This document shows positions 24,158 through 31,622 of a stretch of 49,068 nucleotides of DNA, piece after piece. Both the position numbers and the translations under genes were made by a program. The number at the start of each line of letters is the position of its first letter. The stretch's first letter is position 1. The DNA is from JAHJDS01 sp964569795. GTDB taxonomy: Bacteria; Desulfobacterota; Desulfarculia; Desulfarculales; JAHJDS01. The DNA is taken from the NCBI GenBank assembly GCA_964569795.1, contig CAZMVB010000029.1:1-49068 (forward strand), written 5' to 3'. Under the pieces are notes generated by a model that worked only from the letters and a program-made list of their open reading frames with translations, was not told the DNA's origin and did not search any database.

Positions 24158-25480
24158 CTAAGGGCCCTGCCAGGGCAGCCGCGGCGACCAGCGCGGATAG
24201 CGTCCGACCAGGCCCGCCAGCGGCCGCTGGTTCGAGCCGTCGGAGTTCATCACCCAGATTCGACCGTTGCGACTGTACACGATCATCAGGCCGTCCGGCG
24301 AAAAAGACGGGTTGTCCCCCGGCCCCAGGGCCTTGAGCCCCTGGCCGTTGGGCCGGATGACGTAGATCCTCGGCCCGCCGCCGCCGCGCCCGACGTAGGC
24401 GATCAGGTTGCCCCGGGGCGACCAGGACGGATCGGTGTTCTGGTTGCCGGTGTAGGACAGCCGCCGGACCCCTCCGCCCAGGCCGGTGACGAACACCTGG
24501 CGCCCGCCGGCCCGATCCGAGGCAAAGGCGATCTGGCCGCCGTCGGGCGAGAAGCTGGGCGAGACGTCGATGCCCCGCCAGGTGGTCACCCGCTTGATCC
24601 GCTGTCCGGTGGGCGAGATCAGGTAAATGTCCGACTCGGCGCCCGGGAAACTGAGGGTGGCCGCCAGGGCGCCCCCCTGGGGCGAGAAGACGGGCGTGGT
24701 GCTGATGCCGTTGACCCGGCCGGTGACCCGTCGCGGGGCCCCGCCCAGGGCGCTCTGGATGTAGATCCTGGTCCCCCAGTCGGTCAGCCGGGTGAAGGCC
24801 AGTCGCTTCCCGTCCGGGGACCAGGACAGGTCCTCGACGCCGCCGACCCGGCCCACGCCGCGGGGATCGTGCCCGTCGAAATCGGCGACCTTGATCCGGC
24901 CGCCCGAGATGTAGGCGATCCGGGTCGAGAAGACGCTCCAGTCCCCGAACAAATTCTTCATCACCTGGTCGGCGAAGCGGTGGATCATCCGCCGGTCGTC
25001 GGAGCGCTGGCCTTGGTAGCGGGCGCTGAACAGGAGCCGCTCGCCGAGGACGTCGAACAGCCTCAGATCGATGGTCAGCTGGTCGCCGACGAGCTTGTAG
25101 CCGCCCTTGACCAGGAACTGGGCCCCGATGGACTTCCAGCTCTGCCAGTCGGTTTTGGCCGAGGTCAGCCCGGCCGTGGCCGTCTTTTCGGTGTAGGAGG
25201 CCAGGGGGAGCACCCGGAAGAGCCCGACAAAGGCCAGATCCCCCGCCATGATCCGCCGCAGATAGATGGCCAGGGTCACCTGGTCAAAGGGTCCCAGGGC
25301 CTTGAACGGGGCCACGGCCACCGGATATTTCTTGGCGAACGGGTCCCGGATGTCGATCTGGATCCGCCCCTGGGCGGCCACCTGGCGGGGCATCGAGGCG
25401 ACCGCCAGCCAGAGAAAGGCCAGGGCCGCCACGAAAAACGCCGCCCCCGTCAGGGCGCGGCCGGCACGTCTTGTCAGCAC
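24158..25480 (-). CDS. tolB: Tol-Pal system translocation protein TolB
   Basis: Periplasmic beta-propeller that binds Pal and is released by TolA. The 440-residue product has an N-terminal hydrophobic signal segment (residues 9-27), the TolB N domain (DPFAKKYPVAVAPFKALG) and repeated WD40-like propeller blades with SWSPDGKRLAFTR, FSPDGGQIAFASDRAGG and SWSPRGNLIAYVG. It starts at GTG 25480 after GAGGTGGAG. pal follows downstream. Confidence 0.95.
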   Translation of the reverse strand: MLTRRAGRALTGAAFFVAALAFLWLAVASMPRQVAAQGRIQIDIRDPFAKKYPVAVAPFKALGPFDQVTLAIYLRRIMAGDLAFVGLFRVLPLASYTEKTATAGLTSAKTDWQSWKSIGAQFLVKGGYKLVGDQLTIDLRLFDVLGERLLFSARYQGQRSDDRRMIHRFADQVMKNLFGDWSVFSTRIAYISGGRIKVADFDGHDPRGVGRVGGVEDLSWSPDGKRLAFTRLTDWGTRIYIQSALGGAPRRVTGRVNGISTTPVFSPQGGALAATLSFPGAESDIYLISPTGQRIKRVTTWRGIDVSPSFSPDGGQIAFASDRAGGRQVFVTGLGGGVRRLSYTGNQNTDPSWSPRGNLIAYVGRGGGGPRIYVIRPNGQGLKALGPGDNPSFSPDGLMIVYSRNGRIWVMNSDGSNQRPLAGLVGRYPRWSPRLPWQGP

Positions 25481-25509
25481 AGCTCCACCTCGCTCCACAC
25501 GAACGGCCC

Positions 25510-26772
25510 TCAGGCCTGTCCGGAAATGGCGCTGGAATGGATGGTTATCTCGAACTCGAGCCAACGCTTCTTGATGCCCGGCGGAAAGGGCAGGAACTGG
25601 CGAATACCCTGAACCGCCCCCAGGACCCGGTCGTCGTAGGTCGGGTCGCCTGAACTCTTGTACACCCGGGCCCACATCAATCGGCCGGTCCGGGCGACCC
25701 GGACCAGGAGGGTGACGTGGACCTTGCGCCGGGTCCAGCGGCCGTAGCGCCGGAGGGTGCTGACGACCCGCTGCTCGACCAGGGTGGCGTAGTACGACTC
25801 GGGCGTCCCGCCGCCGCCGCCCGGTCGCCCCGAGGGGAGCCCGTAGTTGCCGGGGTCGCCGCCGGGCCCGAAGCCGGCCCGGGACCGCTTCTCGAGCCGG
25901 GCGATCTTCTGGGCGGCGGTCAGGTGGCGCGGTCCGCTCCGGCGGGCCTTCCTTTTCTTGAGCCGGGCCAGCTTTCGCTCCAGGGCCCGCGCCCGGGCCT
26001 GGGCCTTGGCCCGGGCCGCGGCCAATTTCTTGGCCCGGGCCTGGGCCGCGGCCCGATCAGCGGCCAGTTTCTTGGCCCGGGCGCGGGCCTCGGCCAGTTT
26101 CTTGGCCCGGGCCGCGGCCAGTTTACGGGCCTGCTCCAGGGCCCGAACCCGGGCCTCGGCCAGTTTTCGGGCCCGCTCCCGGGCGCGGGCCTTGGCCTTG
26201 AGGATCGCCTTCCGCCGGGCCAGCGCCTCGGGCGACGGCTTGGCCTCGGCCAGCCGGCTGATGACCGCGGTCAGGGACGGCGCCTTCTTGATCGGCTGGG
26301 CCTTTTTCCGCGAGGGCAATTTCTCCACCCGGGGACGGGTCGGCGGGGCGATGGCCACCGCGGGCAAGGGGGGCAGGGTCGGCTCCGGCCGGGGGGCCGC
26401 CGCCGTCTTCTTGACCGGGCGGGGCCGGGGGCGGGCCGCCGGCGCCGGGGTGGTTCGTCCCGGCTTGAGGAGCGAGGGTTTGGCCGCCTTCTTGATCGGC
26501 TTCTTGGCCCGGCCGCCGGCCGTCAGGCGACCCCGGGGCGGCATCGAGACCAGGCTGATGGTGTAGGCCGGGGTGACCCGAATGGTCTTGACCTTGCGGC
26601 ACCGGGTGGGACAGAGCAAGGGGCGGAGTCCGGAGGGCACCAGGGCGCACCAATCACAACTGACGCTCACCAAGAGCAGCAGTCCGGCCGCCGCCAGGTG
26701 CACCAGCACCGACAGCACCAAGGGACCGGCCATCCGGTCGTCGGTCCGGTCAATGGCCAGGACGCCGGACAT
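25510..26772 (-). CDS. tolA: TolA-like energy-transducing protein
   Basis: TolA links inner-membrane TolQR to the outer membrane. The 420-residue product has an N-terminal membrane segment (about residues 14-36), a Pro-rich section, a long Ala/Lys/Arg helical rod (about 170-285, repeats such as ARAKKLAAARAKAQARAR) and a C-terminal TonB/TolA domain (YYATLVEQRVVSTLRRYGRW to FPPGIKKRWLEFEITI). Two unusual Cys pairs follow the membrane segment (SCDWC, LCPTRC). ATG 26772 follows GGAGGTGAC, one base after the tolR stop. Confidence 0.9.
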   Translation of the reverse strand: MSGVLAIDRTDDRMAGPLVLSVLVHLAAAGLLLLVSVSCDWCALVPSGLRPLLCPTRCRKVKTIRVTPAYTISLVSMPPRGRLTAGGRAKKPIKKAAKPSLLKPGRTTPAPAARPRPRPVKKTAAAPRPEPTLPPLPAVAIAPPTRPRVEKLPSRKKAQPIKKAPSLTAVISRLAEAKPSPEALARRKAILKAKARARERARKLAEARVRALEQARKLAAARAKKLAEARARAKKLAADRAAAQARAKKLAAARAKAQARARALERKLARLKKRKARRSGPRHLTAAQKIARLEKRSRAGFGPGGDPGNYGLPSGRPGGGGGTPESYYATLVEQRVVSTLRRYGRWTRRKVHVTLLVRVARTGRLMWARVYKSSGDPTYDDRVLGAVQGIRQFLPFPPGIKKRWLEFEITIHSSAISGQA

Positions 26773-26773
26773 G

Positions 26774-27244
26774 TCACCTCCCCGCCCCCGAGGCCGGGGG
26801 GGGTTCCGGTTGGGTGACCATCCCCAGGTTGGTTACCCCGGAGGCCTTGGCCACGTCCATGACCCGCATCACGATCTCGTAGCGCAGGGCCTTGTCGGCC
26901 CGCAGATACACCGGACGTCGCCTGGCCGGCGGCAAGGCGGCGTTTTTCCGCAGCATCTCGGCCAGGCGGGACAGGGACACCGGAGTGCTGTCGATGCTGA
27001 CCGTGATGTCGTCCAGGCGCTGCATCCGGTTGTTGGTCTTGGGCACGCTGATCACCACCGGCGGCCGGTCCTGGCGGGCCGGCATCGGCCGGGCGGCCCG
27101 GGTCCGGGGCAGTTGGACATCGAATCCGTGGGCCAGCATGGGCACGGTGATCATGAACGAGATCAACAGCACCAGGCACACGTCCACCAGGGGCGTGATG
27201 TTGACGTCGCTCATGAGTCGATGTTGTCGCCGTCCACCGCTCAC
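26774..27244 (-). CDS. tolR: TolR/ExbD family protein
   Basis: TolR is the stator-associated component that uses the proton gradient to energise TolA. The 156-residue product has a single N-terminal transmembrane helix with the essential Asp21 in NITPLVDVCLVLLISFMITV, and a periplasmic domain ending YEIVMRVMDVAKASGVTNLG. GTG 27244 has AGGAG seven bases upstream; ATG 27214 is an alternative start. It is 91 nt after tolQ. Confidence 0.95.
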   Translation of the reverse strand: MSGGRRQHRLMSDVNITPLVDVCLVLLISFMITVPMLAHGFDVQLPRTRAARPMPARQDRPPVVISVPKTNNRMQRLDDITVSIDSTPVSLSRLAEMLRKNAALPPARRRPVYLRADKALRYEIVMRVMDVAKASGVTNLGMVTQPEPPPASGAGR

Positions 27245-27335
27245 CTTTTTTCTCCTCGGGGCGCCGGGGGACCTTTCGCCCGACGCCGCGGCTGTAATTT
27301 AGACCTTACGGCCCGGCCGGCGGTTCCCGGCCCGG

Positions 27336-28220
27336 TCAGTCCTTGGGCGTCGGGGCCCCGGTGGTCCCGGCGGCGGCCGCCGGCAGGCTGGCCTGAGAGG
27401 TGATCGGGGACGGCTGGGTTCCGGGCAGGCCGCCCTCTCGCAACAGGGTCGAGTGGGCCCGGCGCAATACGTCGCGCTCGATGATGTTCAGGAAATCGGC
27501 GGTGAAGCTGTCCATTTCCGCTTCCAACACCTGGATTTTGCGCAAAAAGTAGTTGTAGGCCACCACCGCCGGAATGGCCGCCATCAGGCCCCCGGCCGTA
27601 GTGATCAGGGCCACCGAGATACCGGGGGCCACCGTGGCCAGGTCGGCCGTGGCCTTCTGGCCGATTTCCTGGAACGAGCCCATGATGCCCCAGATCGTCC
27701 CGAACAGGCCGATCAGGGGCCCGGAATAGGCCGTGGTGGCCAGAAAGGTGATGGACTTGCCCAGGCGGGTGGACTCGGCCCCCTGAGCCCGGGCCAGGGC
27801 CCGCCGGATGTTGTCCAGACCGACCATGGTCTGGCCCTGGGGGCGCAGTCCGTTCTCCGGTCCCGGGGTGACCTTTTTCAGTTTCTGCAGCTCGGAATAG
27901 CCCAGCCGGAACAGGGTCCCCAGGGGGGAATGGATCAGGTCCTTGGTCTGGTTGAAGGCCGCTGACAGGGATGTGCTCTTCCAGAAGATGTCCAGGAACC
28001 GGCCGGTCTCGTTCCGGGCCCGGAGGATGACCCGCCCCCGGGAAAAGATGATCGCCCAGCAGACCACCGAGATCACGATCAGCAGGCCCAGGATCGCCGG
28101 TCCGACCAGACCCTGGTCGAAAAACCGGGTCAGCAGGTCCACGTGGACGGTCGCGGCCGGGGCCTTGACCGGGGCGGCCTGGGCCAACCCCGAGAATATA
28201 AAGCTCATTTCAGCAATCAT
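27336..28220 (-). CDS. tolQ: TolQ/ExbB family proton channel protein
   Basis: TolQ forms the proton-driven motor with TolR. The 294-residue product has three predicted transmembrane segments (GPAILGLLIVISVVCWAIIF; then two around residues 165-240) and the MotA/TolQ/ExbB signature near YSGPLIGLFGTIWGIMGSFQ, followed by VAPGISVALITTAGGLMAAI. The C-terminus carries a Pro/Ala/Thr extension. The start is uncertain: ATG 28220 is given; ATG 28208 and TTG 28235 are possible and none has a strong ribosome-binding site. Confidence 0.93.
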   Translation of the reverse strand: MIAEMSFIFSGLAQAAPVKAPAATVHVDLLTRFFDQGLVGPAILGLLIVISVVCWAIIFSRGRVILRARNETGRFLDIFWKSTSLSAAFNQTKDLIHSPLGTLFRLGYSELQKLKKVTPGPENGLRPQGQTMVGLDNIRRALARAQGAESTRLGKSITFLATTAYSGPLIGLFGTIWGIMGSFQEIGQKATADLATVAPGISVALITTAGGLMAAIPAVVAYNYFLRKIQVLEAEMDSFTADFLNIIERDVLRRAHSTLLREGGLPGTQPSPITSQASLPAAAAGTTGAPTPKD

Positions 28221-28251
28221 TGGGACATCCCACAATGAGTTTTGATTTTTA

Positions 28252-28281
28252 ATTGTAGGCCAAGGGCCGATGGCAAGTCAA
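28252..28281 (-). promoter_or_regulatory. Promoter of the tolQRAB-pal-cpoB operon
   Basis: On the minus strand, TTGACT (28281-28276, 5/6), an 18-nt spacer and TACAAT (28257-28252, 5/6) lie directly upstream of tolQ in a locally AT-rich stretch. The predicted leader is about 25 nt. Confidence 0.7.
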
Positions 28282-28294
28282 TTCTTTGGACCGG

Positions 28295-28327
28295 GGAGCC
28301 TGTCGGAGAAATGCGCCGACAGGCTCC
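28295..28327. repeat. 12-bp inverted repeat between cobB and tolQ
   Basis: Arms 28295-28306 and 28316-28327 are perfectly complementary with a 9-nt loop. It lies just after the cobB stop on the minus strand, where a terminator is expected, but no T-run follows on that strand. Confidence 0.55.
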
Positions 28328-28344
28328 TGGGGACGCCCGGGTCC

Positions 28345-29082
28345 TCAATCCCCCAGGGCCTCGATCACCCGGCCCAGGAGCGTCTCGGCCGGCTCCCTGA
28401 AGATGAGGTCGCTGACGCCCCGGGACAGGGGGGTCGGCTCGGGGTTGACCTCGATGATGGTCGCCCCCCGGGACTTGGCCGCCTGGGGGAGCATGCTGGC
28501 CGGGGCGACCACGGCCGAGGTGGCCACGACCATCATGAACTGGGTGGACTCGATCAGGCCGTAGGCCTTGAGCATGGCCGCCGAGGGAATCGGCTCGCCG
28601 AACAGGACCACGTCGGGCTTGAGCAGACCCCCGCAGGAACACCGGGGGGGCAGGACCGACAGATCCACCTCCGCGGCCGGACGCGTCCGCCGGCAATCGA
28701 GACAGATCACCTGGGCCCCGTTGCCGTGGAACTCGATCACCTGCTTTGATCCGGCCTCCCGGTGGAGATTGTCCACGTTCTGGGTGATGACCCCGGCCAG
28801 GATGCCCCGGCGCTCCAGTTCGGCCAGGTGCCGGTGGGCGTCATTGGGCTCGGCCTGGTCGATGATCTCGCCCATCTCCCTGAGCATGCCCCAGACCTTG
28901 CCCGGGTCGGCCAGGAACGAGTCGATGTGGGCGAACTCCATGGGATCGTACTTCTCCCACAGCCCCTGGGCCCCCCGAAAGGCGGGGATCCCGCTGTCGA
29001 TGCTGATGCCCGCCCCGGTCAGGGCCACGCCCACCGCCCCGGACGTGAGCAGGTCGATCAATCGTTCAAAGTCGTCGGCCAT
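28345..29082 (-). CDS. cobB: NAD-dependent protein deacylase, Sir2 family
   Basis: Removes acetyl or other acyl groups from lysines using NAD. The 245-residue product has GAGIS (23-27), GIPAFRG, the NAD-site TQNVDNLH (100-107), catalytic His119 in EFHGNG, and a zinc site Cys127, Cys130, Cys148, Cys150. The zinc spacing C-x2-C...C-x-C is usual for this subfamily. ATG 29082 follows AAGGG. It is divergent from the HIT gene. Confidence 0.94.
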   Translation of the reverse strand: MADDFERLIDLLTSGAVGVALTGAGISIDSGIPAFRGAQGLWEKYDPMEFAHIDSFLADPGKVWGMLREMGEIIDQAEPNDAHRHLAELERRGILAGVITQNVDNLHREAGSKQVIEFHGNGAQVICLDCRRTRPAAEVDLSVLPPRCSCGGLLKPDVVLFGEPIPSAAMLKAYGLIESTQFMMVVATSAVVAPASMLPQAAKSRGATIIEVNPEPTPLSRGVSDLIFREPAETLLGRVIEALGD

Positions 29083-29125
29083 GATCCCTTCTCTCTTGTT
29101 TCACCTGGCCTCCGGCCGGCTTCGC

Positions 29126-29154
29126 TTGACAGCCCCGGCCCCAACCGACACAAT
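29126..29154 (+). promoter_or_regulatory. Promoter of the HIT-family gene
   Basis: A perfect -35 TTGACA (29126-29131), a 17-nt spacer and CACAAT (29149-29154, 4/6). The start codon is 25 nt downstream of the -10, leaving a short leader with AGGAGG. Confidence 0.65.
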
Positions 29155-29178
29155 CGGTCCCATAAACGGGAGGAGGCC

Positions 29179-29592
29179 ATGGACTGCATATTCTGCCGCA
29201 TCGCCGCCGGCGAGATCCCGGCCACCAAGGTCTATGAGGACGAAGACGTCCTGGCGATGGCCGACATCAACCCCATCACCGACGGTCACATCCTTATCAT
29301 ACCCAAAAAACACGCCACAAACATCTATGACATCGACCCGGCGGCCCTGGGCCGGCTGCACCAGACGGCCCGCCGGGTGGCCGCGGCGGTCAAGGAGGCC
29401 CTGTCACCGGACGGGCTGGTGGTCCTTCAGCTCAACGAGCCGGCGGCCGGTCAGGTGGTCATGCACTACCACCTCCACCTGGTGCCCCGCTTTCAGGGCG
29501 ACGGGGTGACCTCGTTCGACTGGACGCCCATACCGGGCGACCCGGACCGAATTCAGGCCACGGCCGACAAGATCAGGGCGGCCCTTGTATAA
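29179..29592 (+). CDS. HIT family nucleotide hydrolase (HINT type)
   Basis: Histidine-triad proteins hydrolyse nucleoside phosphoramidates and related nucleotides. The 137-residue product has the N-terminal CIFC pair (Cys3, Cys6), IPKKHATNIYDI, and the triad H-x-H-x-H at 96, 98 and 100 (HYHLHLVPR). ATG 29179 directly follows GGAGGAGG. Its stop lies 6 nt from the stop of the convergent NUDIX gene. Confidence 0.94.
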   Translation: MDCIFCRIAAGEIPATKVYEDEDVLAMADINPITDGHILIIPKKHATNIYDIDPAALGRLHQTARRVAAAVKEALSPDGLVVLQLNEPAAGQVVMHYHLHLVPRFQGDGVTSFDWTPIPGDPDRIQATADKIRAALV

Positions 29593-29598
29593 TCCGGG

Positions 29599-30162
29599 CT
29601 AAGCGCCGGGGTCTGATCCGGCCGGGCCGGCGGTTGGGTCCCCGGAACCTCGGCGGCGCCGTTTCTCCCACAACTCGAAGAGCAGCTCCAGGGCGGGGGC
29701 GACGGGCACGTCCGGGTCGGCGATCATCCGCCGGACCTCGTTCAAGGGGAAAAAGTCCCCGGCCGAGATTTCCCCGGGGTCGGGCCGCGGCCGGTTTTCG
29801 GTGACGGCCTGGAACAGGACCGAGTGCTCGAACCCGGTTTGGGGCTGGGCCGCCACCCGCAAGACCTCGCCCAGTTCGGCCGTGAGGCCCAGCTCCTCCT
29901 CCAGTTCCCGCTCGGCGCAGGCCCGGTAGGACTCGCCCGGATCCACGTGGCCGGCGGCCGAGGAGTCCCAGTGCCCGGGGTACTGGTCCTTGGCCGCGGA
30001 CCGAAGCTGGAGGTACAACCGGCCGGACTCATCCAGCAGGAAGACGTGGGCGCTGCGGTGCTTGAGCTTCCGGCGATGGATCTCGGCCCGGGTCGCCAGA
30101 CCCAGGACCTGGTCCGAGGCGTCCACCACCTCCAGCATTTCCCGGGACGGGTCCTGGTTCAT
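29599..30162 (-). CDS. NUDIX hydrolase
   Basis: The 187-residue protein contains a complete NUDIX box, GHVDPGESYRACAERELEEE followed by LG, which binds Mg and pyrophosphate. The N-terminal section (LEVVDASDQVLGLATRAEIH) and ending (EVRRMIADPDVPVAPALEL) match the YfcD/IPP-isomerase-like group, so an isopentenyl-diphosphate isomerase-like or house-cleaning activity is possible. The start is uncertain: ATG 30162 or TTG 30180, the latter overlapping the upstream gene's stop. It is probably co-transcribed with that gene. Confidence 0.88.
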   Translation of the reverse strand: MNQDPSREMLEVVDASDQVLGLATRAEIHRRKLKHRSAHVFLLDESGRLYLQLRSAAKDQYPGHWDSSAAGHVDPGESYRACAERELEEELGLTAELGEVLRVAAQPQTGFEHSVLFQAVTENRPRPDPGEISAGDFFPLNEVRRMIADPDVPVAPALELLFELWEKRRRRGSGDPTAGPAGSDPGA

Positions 30163-30176
30163 GACGCCCGGCGCAA

Positions 30177-30524
30177 TCAATCGCCCTGGGGAGGCGGCGG
30201 GACCGAGATACCCCGGCCGGCCAGGACCCGGACCATGTAGGCGTATATTTCGGGAGGCATGTAATTACGGCGGCTGTAACGCAGGGCGGGATAGAAGACC
30301 TCGATCAGACAGCATCGATCGCGGGGGGCCTCGGTGATCTCGGCCCGGATCTGGTCCGGGGCCACCTCGCCGGACAGGTCGTCGGCCAGGGACCGGAACA
30401 ACTTGAAATATCGGAGCAGCAGCTTACCCCGCTCGCCCGTACCGTATTCCAGGACCCGCTTGGAGGACAACGAGGCCTCGTCCTCCAGGAGACGTACCAC
30501 CTCGGCGGCTATTTCCGGATGCAT
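30177..30524 (-). CDS. Hypothetical protein
   Basis: The 115-residue soluble protein (MHPEIAAEVVRLLEDEASLS start) has mostly helical, charged sequence and a CC pair in DRCCLIEVFYPALRY. I do not recognise a family. The frame is open upstream to TTG 30605, so up to 27 more residues are possible; no start has a strong ribosome-binding site. A good promoter lies upstream at 30696-30724, and the NUDIX gene follows directly. Confidence 0.6.
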   Translation of the reverse strand: MHPEIAAEVVRLLEDEASLSSKRVLEYGTGERGKLLLRYFKLFRSLADDLSGEVAPDQIRAEITEAPRDRCCLIEVFYPALRYSRRNYMPPEIYAYMVRVLAGRGISVPPPPQGD

Positions 30525-30695
30525 CGGCTTCTTCCCCCACGCTTGCCGAGCGCCAGCCGGCCACTCCAGAACAACCGTGGCCCCCAAAGCCACTTCACGA
30601 GGCAATCACCTCTGGCCGGTCGATTGGACCCCACGAACTCTGTCCGGATATTTTTTTACGGGATCGCCGGTCTTCACCGGGCCAACCCGGGGCAC

Positions 30696-30724
30696 ATTAT
30701 CGGTCCGGCCATGGGGGTTGTCAA
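30696..30724 (-). promoter_or_regulatory. Strong leftward promoter upstream of the hypothetical-NUDIX pair
   Basis: On the minus strand, a perfect TTGACA (30724-30719), a 17-nt spacer and GATAAT (30701-30696, 5/6). The distance to the ATG at 30524 is about 165 nt. This leader (30525-30689) could hide a longer N-terminus or a regulatory region. The rest of the divergent gap up to 30833 shows nothing further that I can name. Confidence 0.7.
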
Positions 30725-30833
30725 GATCAAAACCCGGCCCCTTTTCCGGGGCCTTGCCCCGGCGTAAAAAAAGAGGTAACCTCCCCCCAATCCATTGATC
30801 CAAACAGTGAAAAGCCATCACAAGGAGATTGTC

Positions 30834-31496
30834 GTGGACCTGAGCCAAGCCATGAGGGAACGTCGCAGCGTCAGGGCCTTCCTGCCCCGGGCCGTGGACC
30901 CGGCGGTGCTGAGGGAGATCATCGCCCAGGCCCAATGGGCCCCTTCCTGGGGCAACACCCAGCCCTGGGAGTTCTACGTCATTTCCGGCGAAACGGTCAA
31001 GAAGATCGCCGCCGACCTGCAGGCCGCCGTCCGCGACCGGGCCGACGAGCGGCCGGACATCGAAATGCCCATCAAGTTCCCGGACCCGATCATGGATCGC
31101 TACCGGACCCTGGGCATGAGGCTGTTCGAGATCCTGGGCATCGAGCGCGGGGACAAGGAAAAGCGGCTGGCCCACAATCTCCGGAACTTCGAGGCCTTCG
31201 GGGCGCCGCATCTGGTTTACATCGCCATCCGGGACGACCTGACGCCCTACGCCATTTTCGACGCCGGCGCGGCCGCCTACGCCGTCACCCTGGCCGCCTT
31301 CGAGCGGGGCGTGGGGACCTGCGAGCTGGCCGCCCTGGTCCGCTATGCCCATCTGGTCCGCAAGCACGTCGCCTTCCCTGACAACCGGCGGCTGGTCATC
31401 GGTCTGGCCCTGGGCTACCCCGATCCCGATCATCCGGCCAATTCGTTTTTGCCCGGCCGGGAGCCCCTGGAAAACACGGCCACCTTTGTGGACTGA
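30834..31496 (+). CDS. Nitroreductase family protein
   Basis: FMN-dependent oxidoreductase of the NfsA/FRP superfamily. The 220-residue product has the FMN-binding start RRSVRAFLPRAVDPAVLREI and APSWGNTQPWEFYVI, and the C-terminal VIGLALGYPDPDHPANSF, all typical. The physiological electron acceptor cannot be told. GTG 30834 follows AAGGAG by six bases. It is a single gene, divergent from the NUDIX pair. Confidence 0.92.
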   Translation: MDLSQAMRERRSVRAFLPRAVDPAVLREIIAQAQWAPSWGNTQPWEFYVISGETVKKIAADLQAAVRDRADERPDIEMPIKFPDPIMDRYRTLGMRLFEILGIERGDKEKRLAHNLRNFEAFGAPHLVYIAIRDDLTPYAIFDAGAAAYAVTLAAFERGVGTCELAALVRYAHLVRKHVAFPDNRRLVIGLALGYPDPDHPANSFLPGREPLENTATFVD

Positions 31497-31533
31497 CGGC
31501 CGTTGGTTCGAATCCGGGCCCAGCGGCCGAGGG

Positions 31534-31564
31534 TTGGACTCGGCCGAGATCGGCTTGATATAAT
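31534..31564 (+). promoter_or_regulatory. Extended -10 promoter of the penicillin-binding protein gene
   Basis: Perfect TATAAT at 31559-31564 with an upstream TG at 31556-31557 (extended -10), and a weak TTGGAC at 31534-31539. A 10-bp palindrome CTCGGCCGAG (31539-31548) lies between the elements. The transcript then starts with a 6-bp hairpin (31580-31585/31590-31595). Confidence 0.7.
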
Positions 31565-31622
31565 TGGACCCGAAAACGCGGGACCGACGGGTCCCGGATC
31601 GATAACCGATCGGAGTGAATGA

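Noticed and set aside
28295..28327. Intrinsic terminator of the Sir2 gene
   Set aside because: The 12-bp stem is strong, but no T-run follows on the minus strand, so it is listed only as an inverted repeat.
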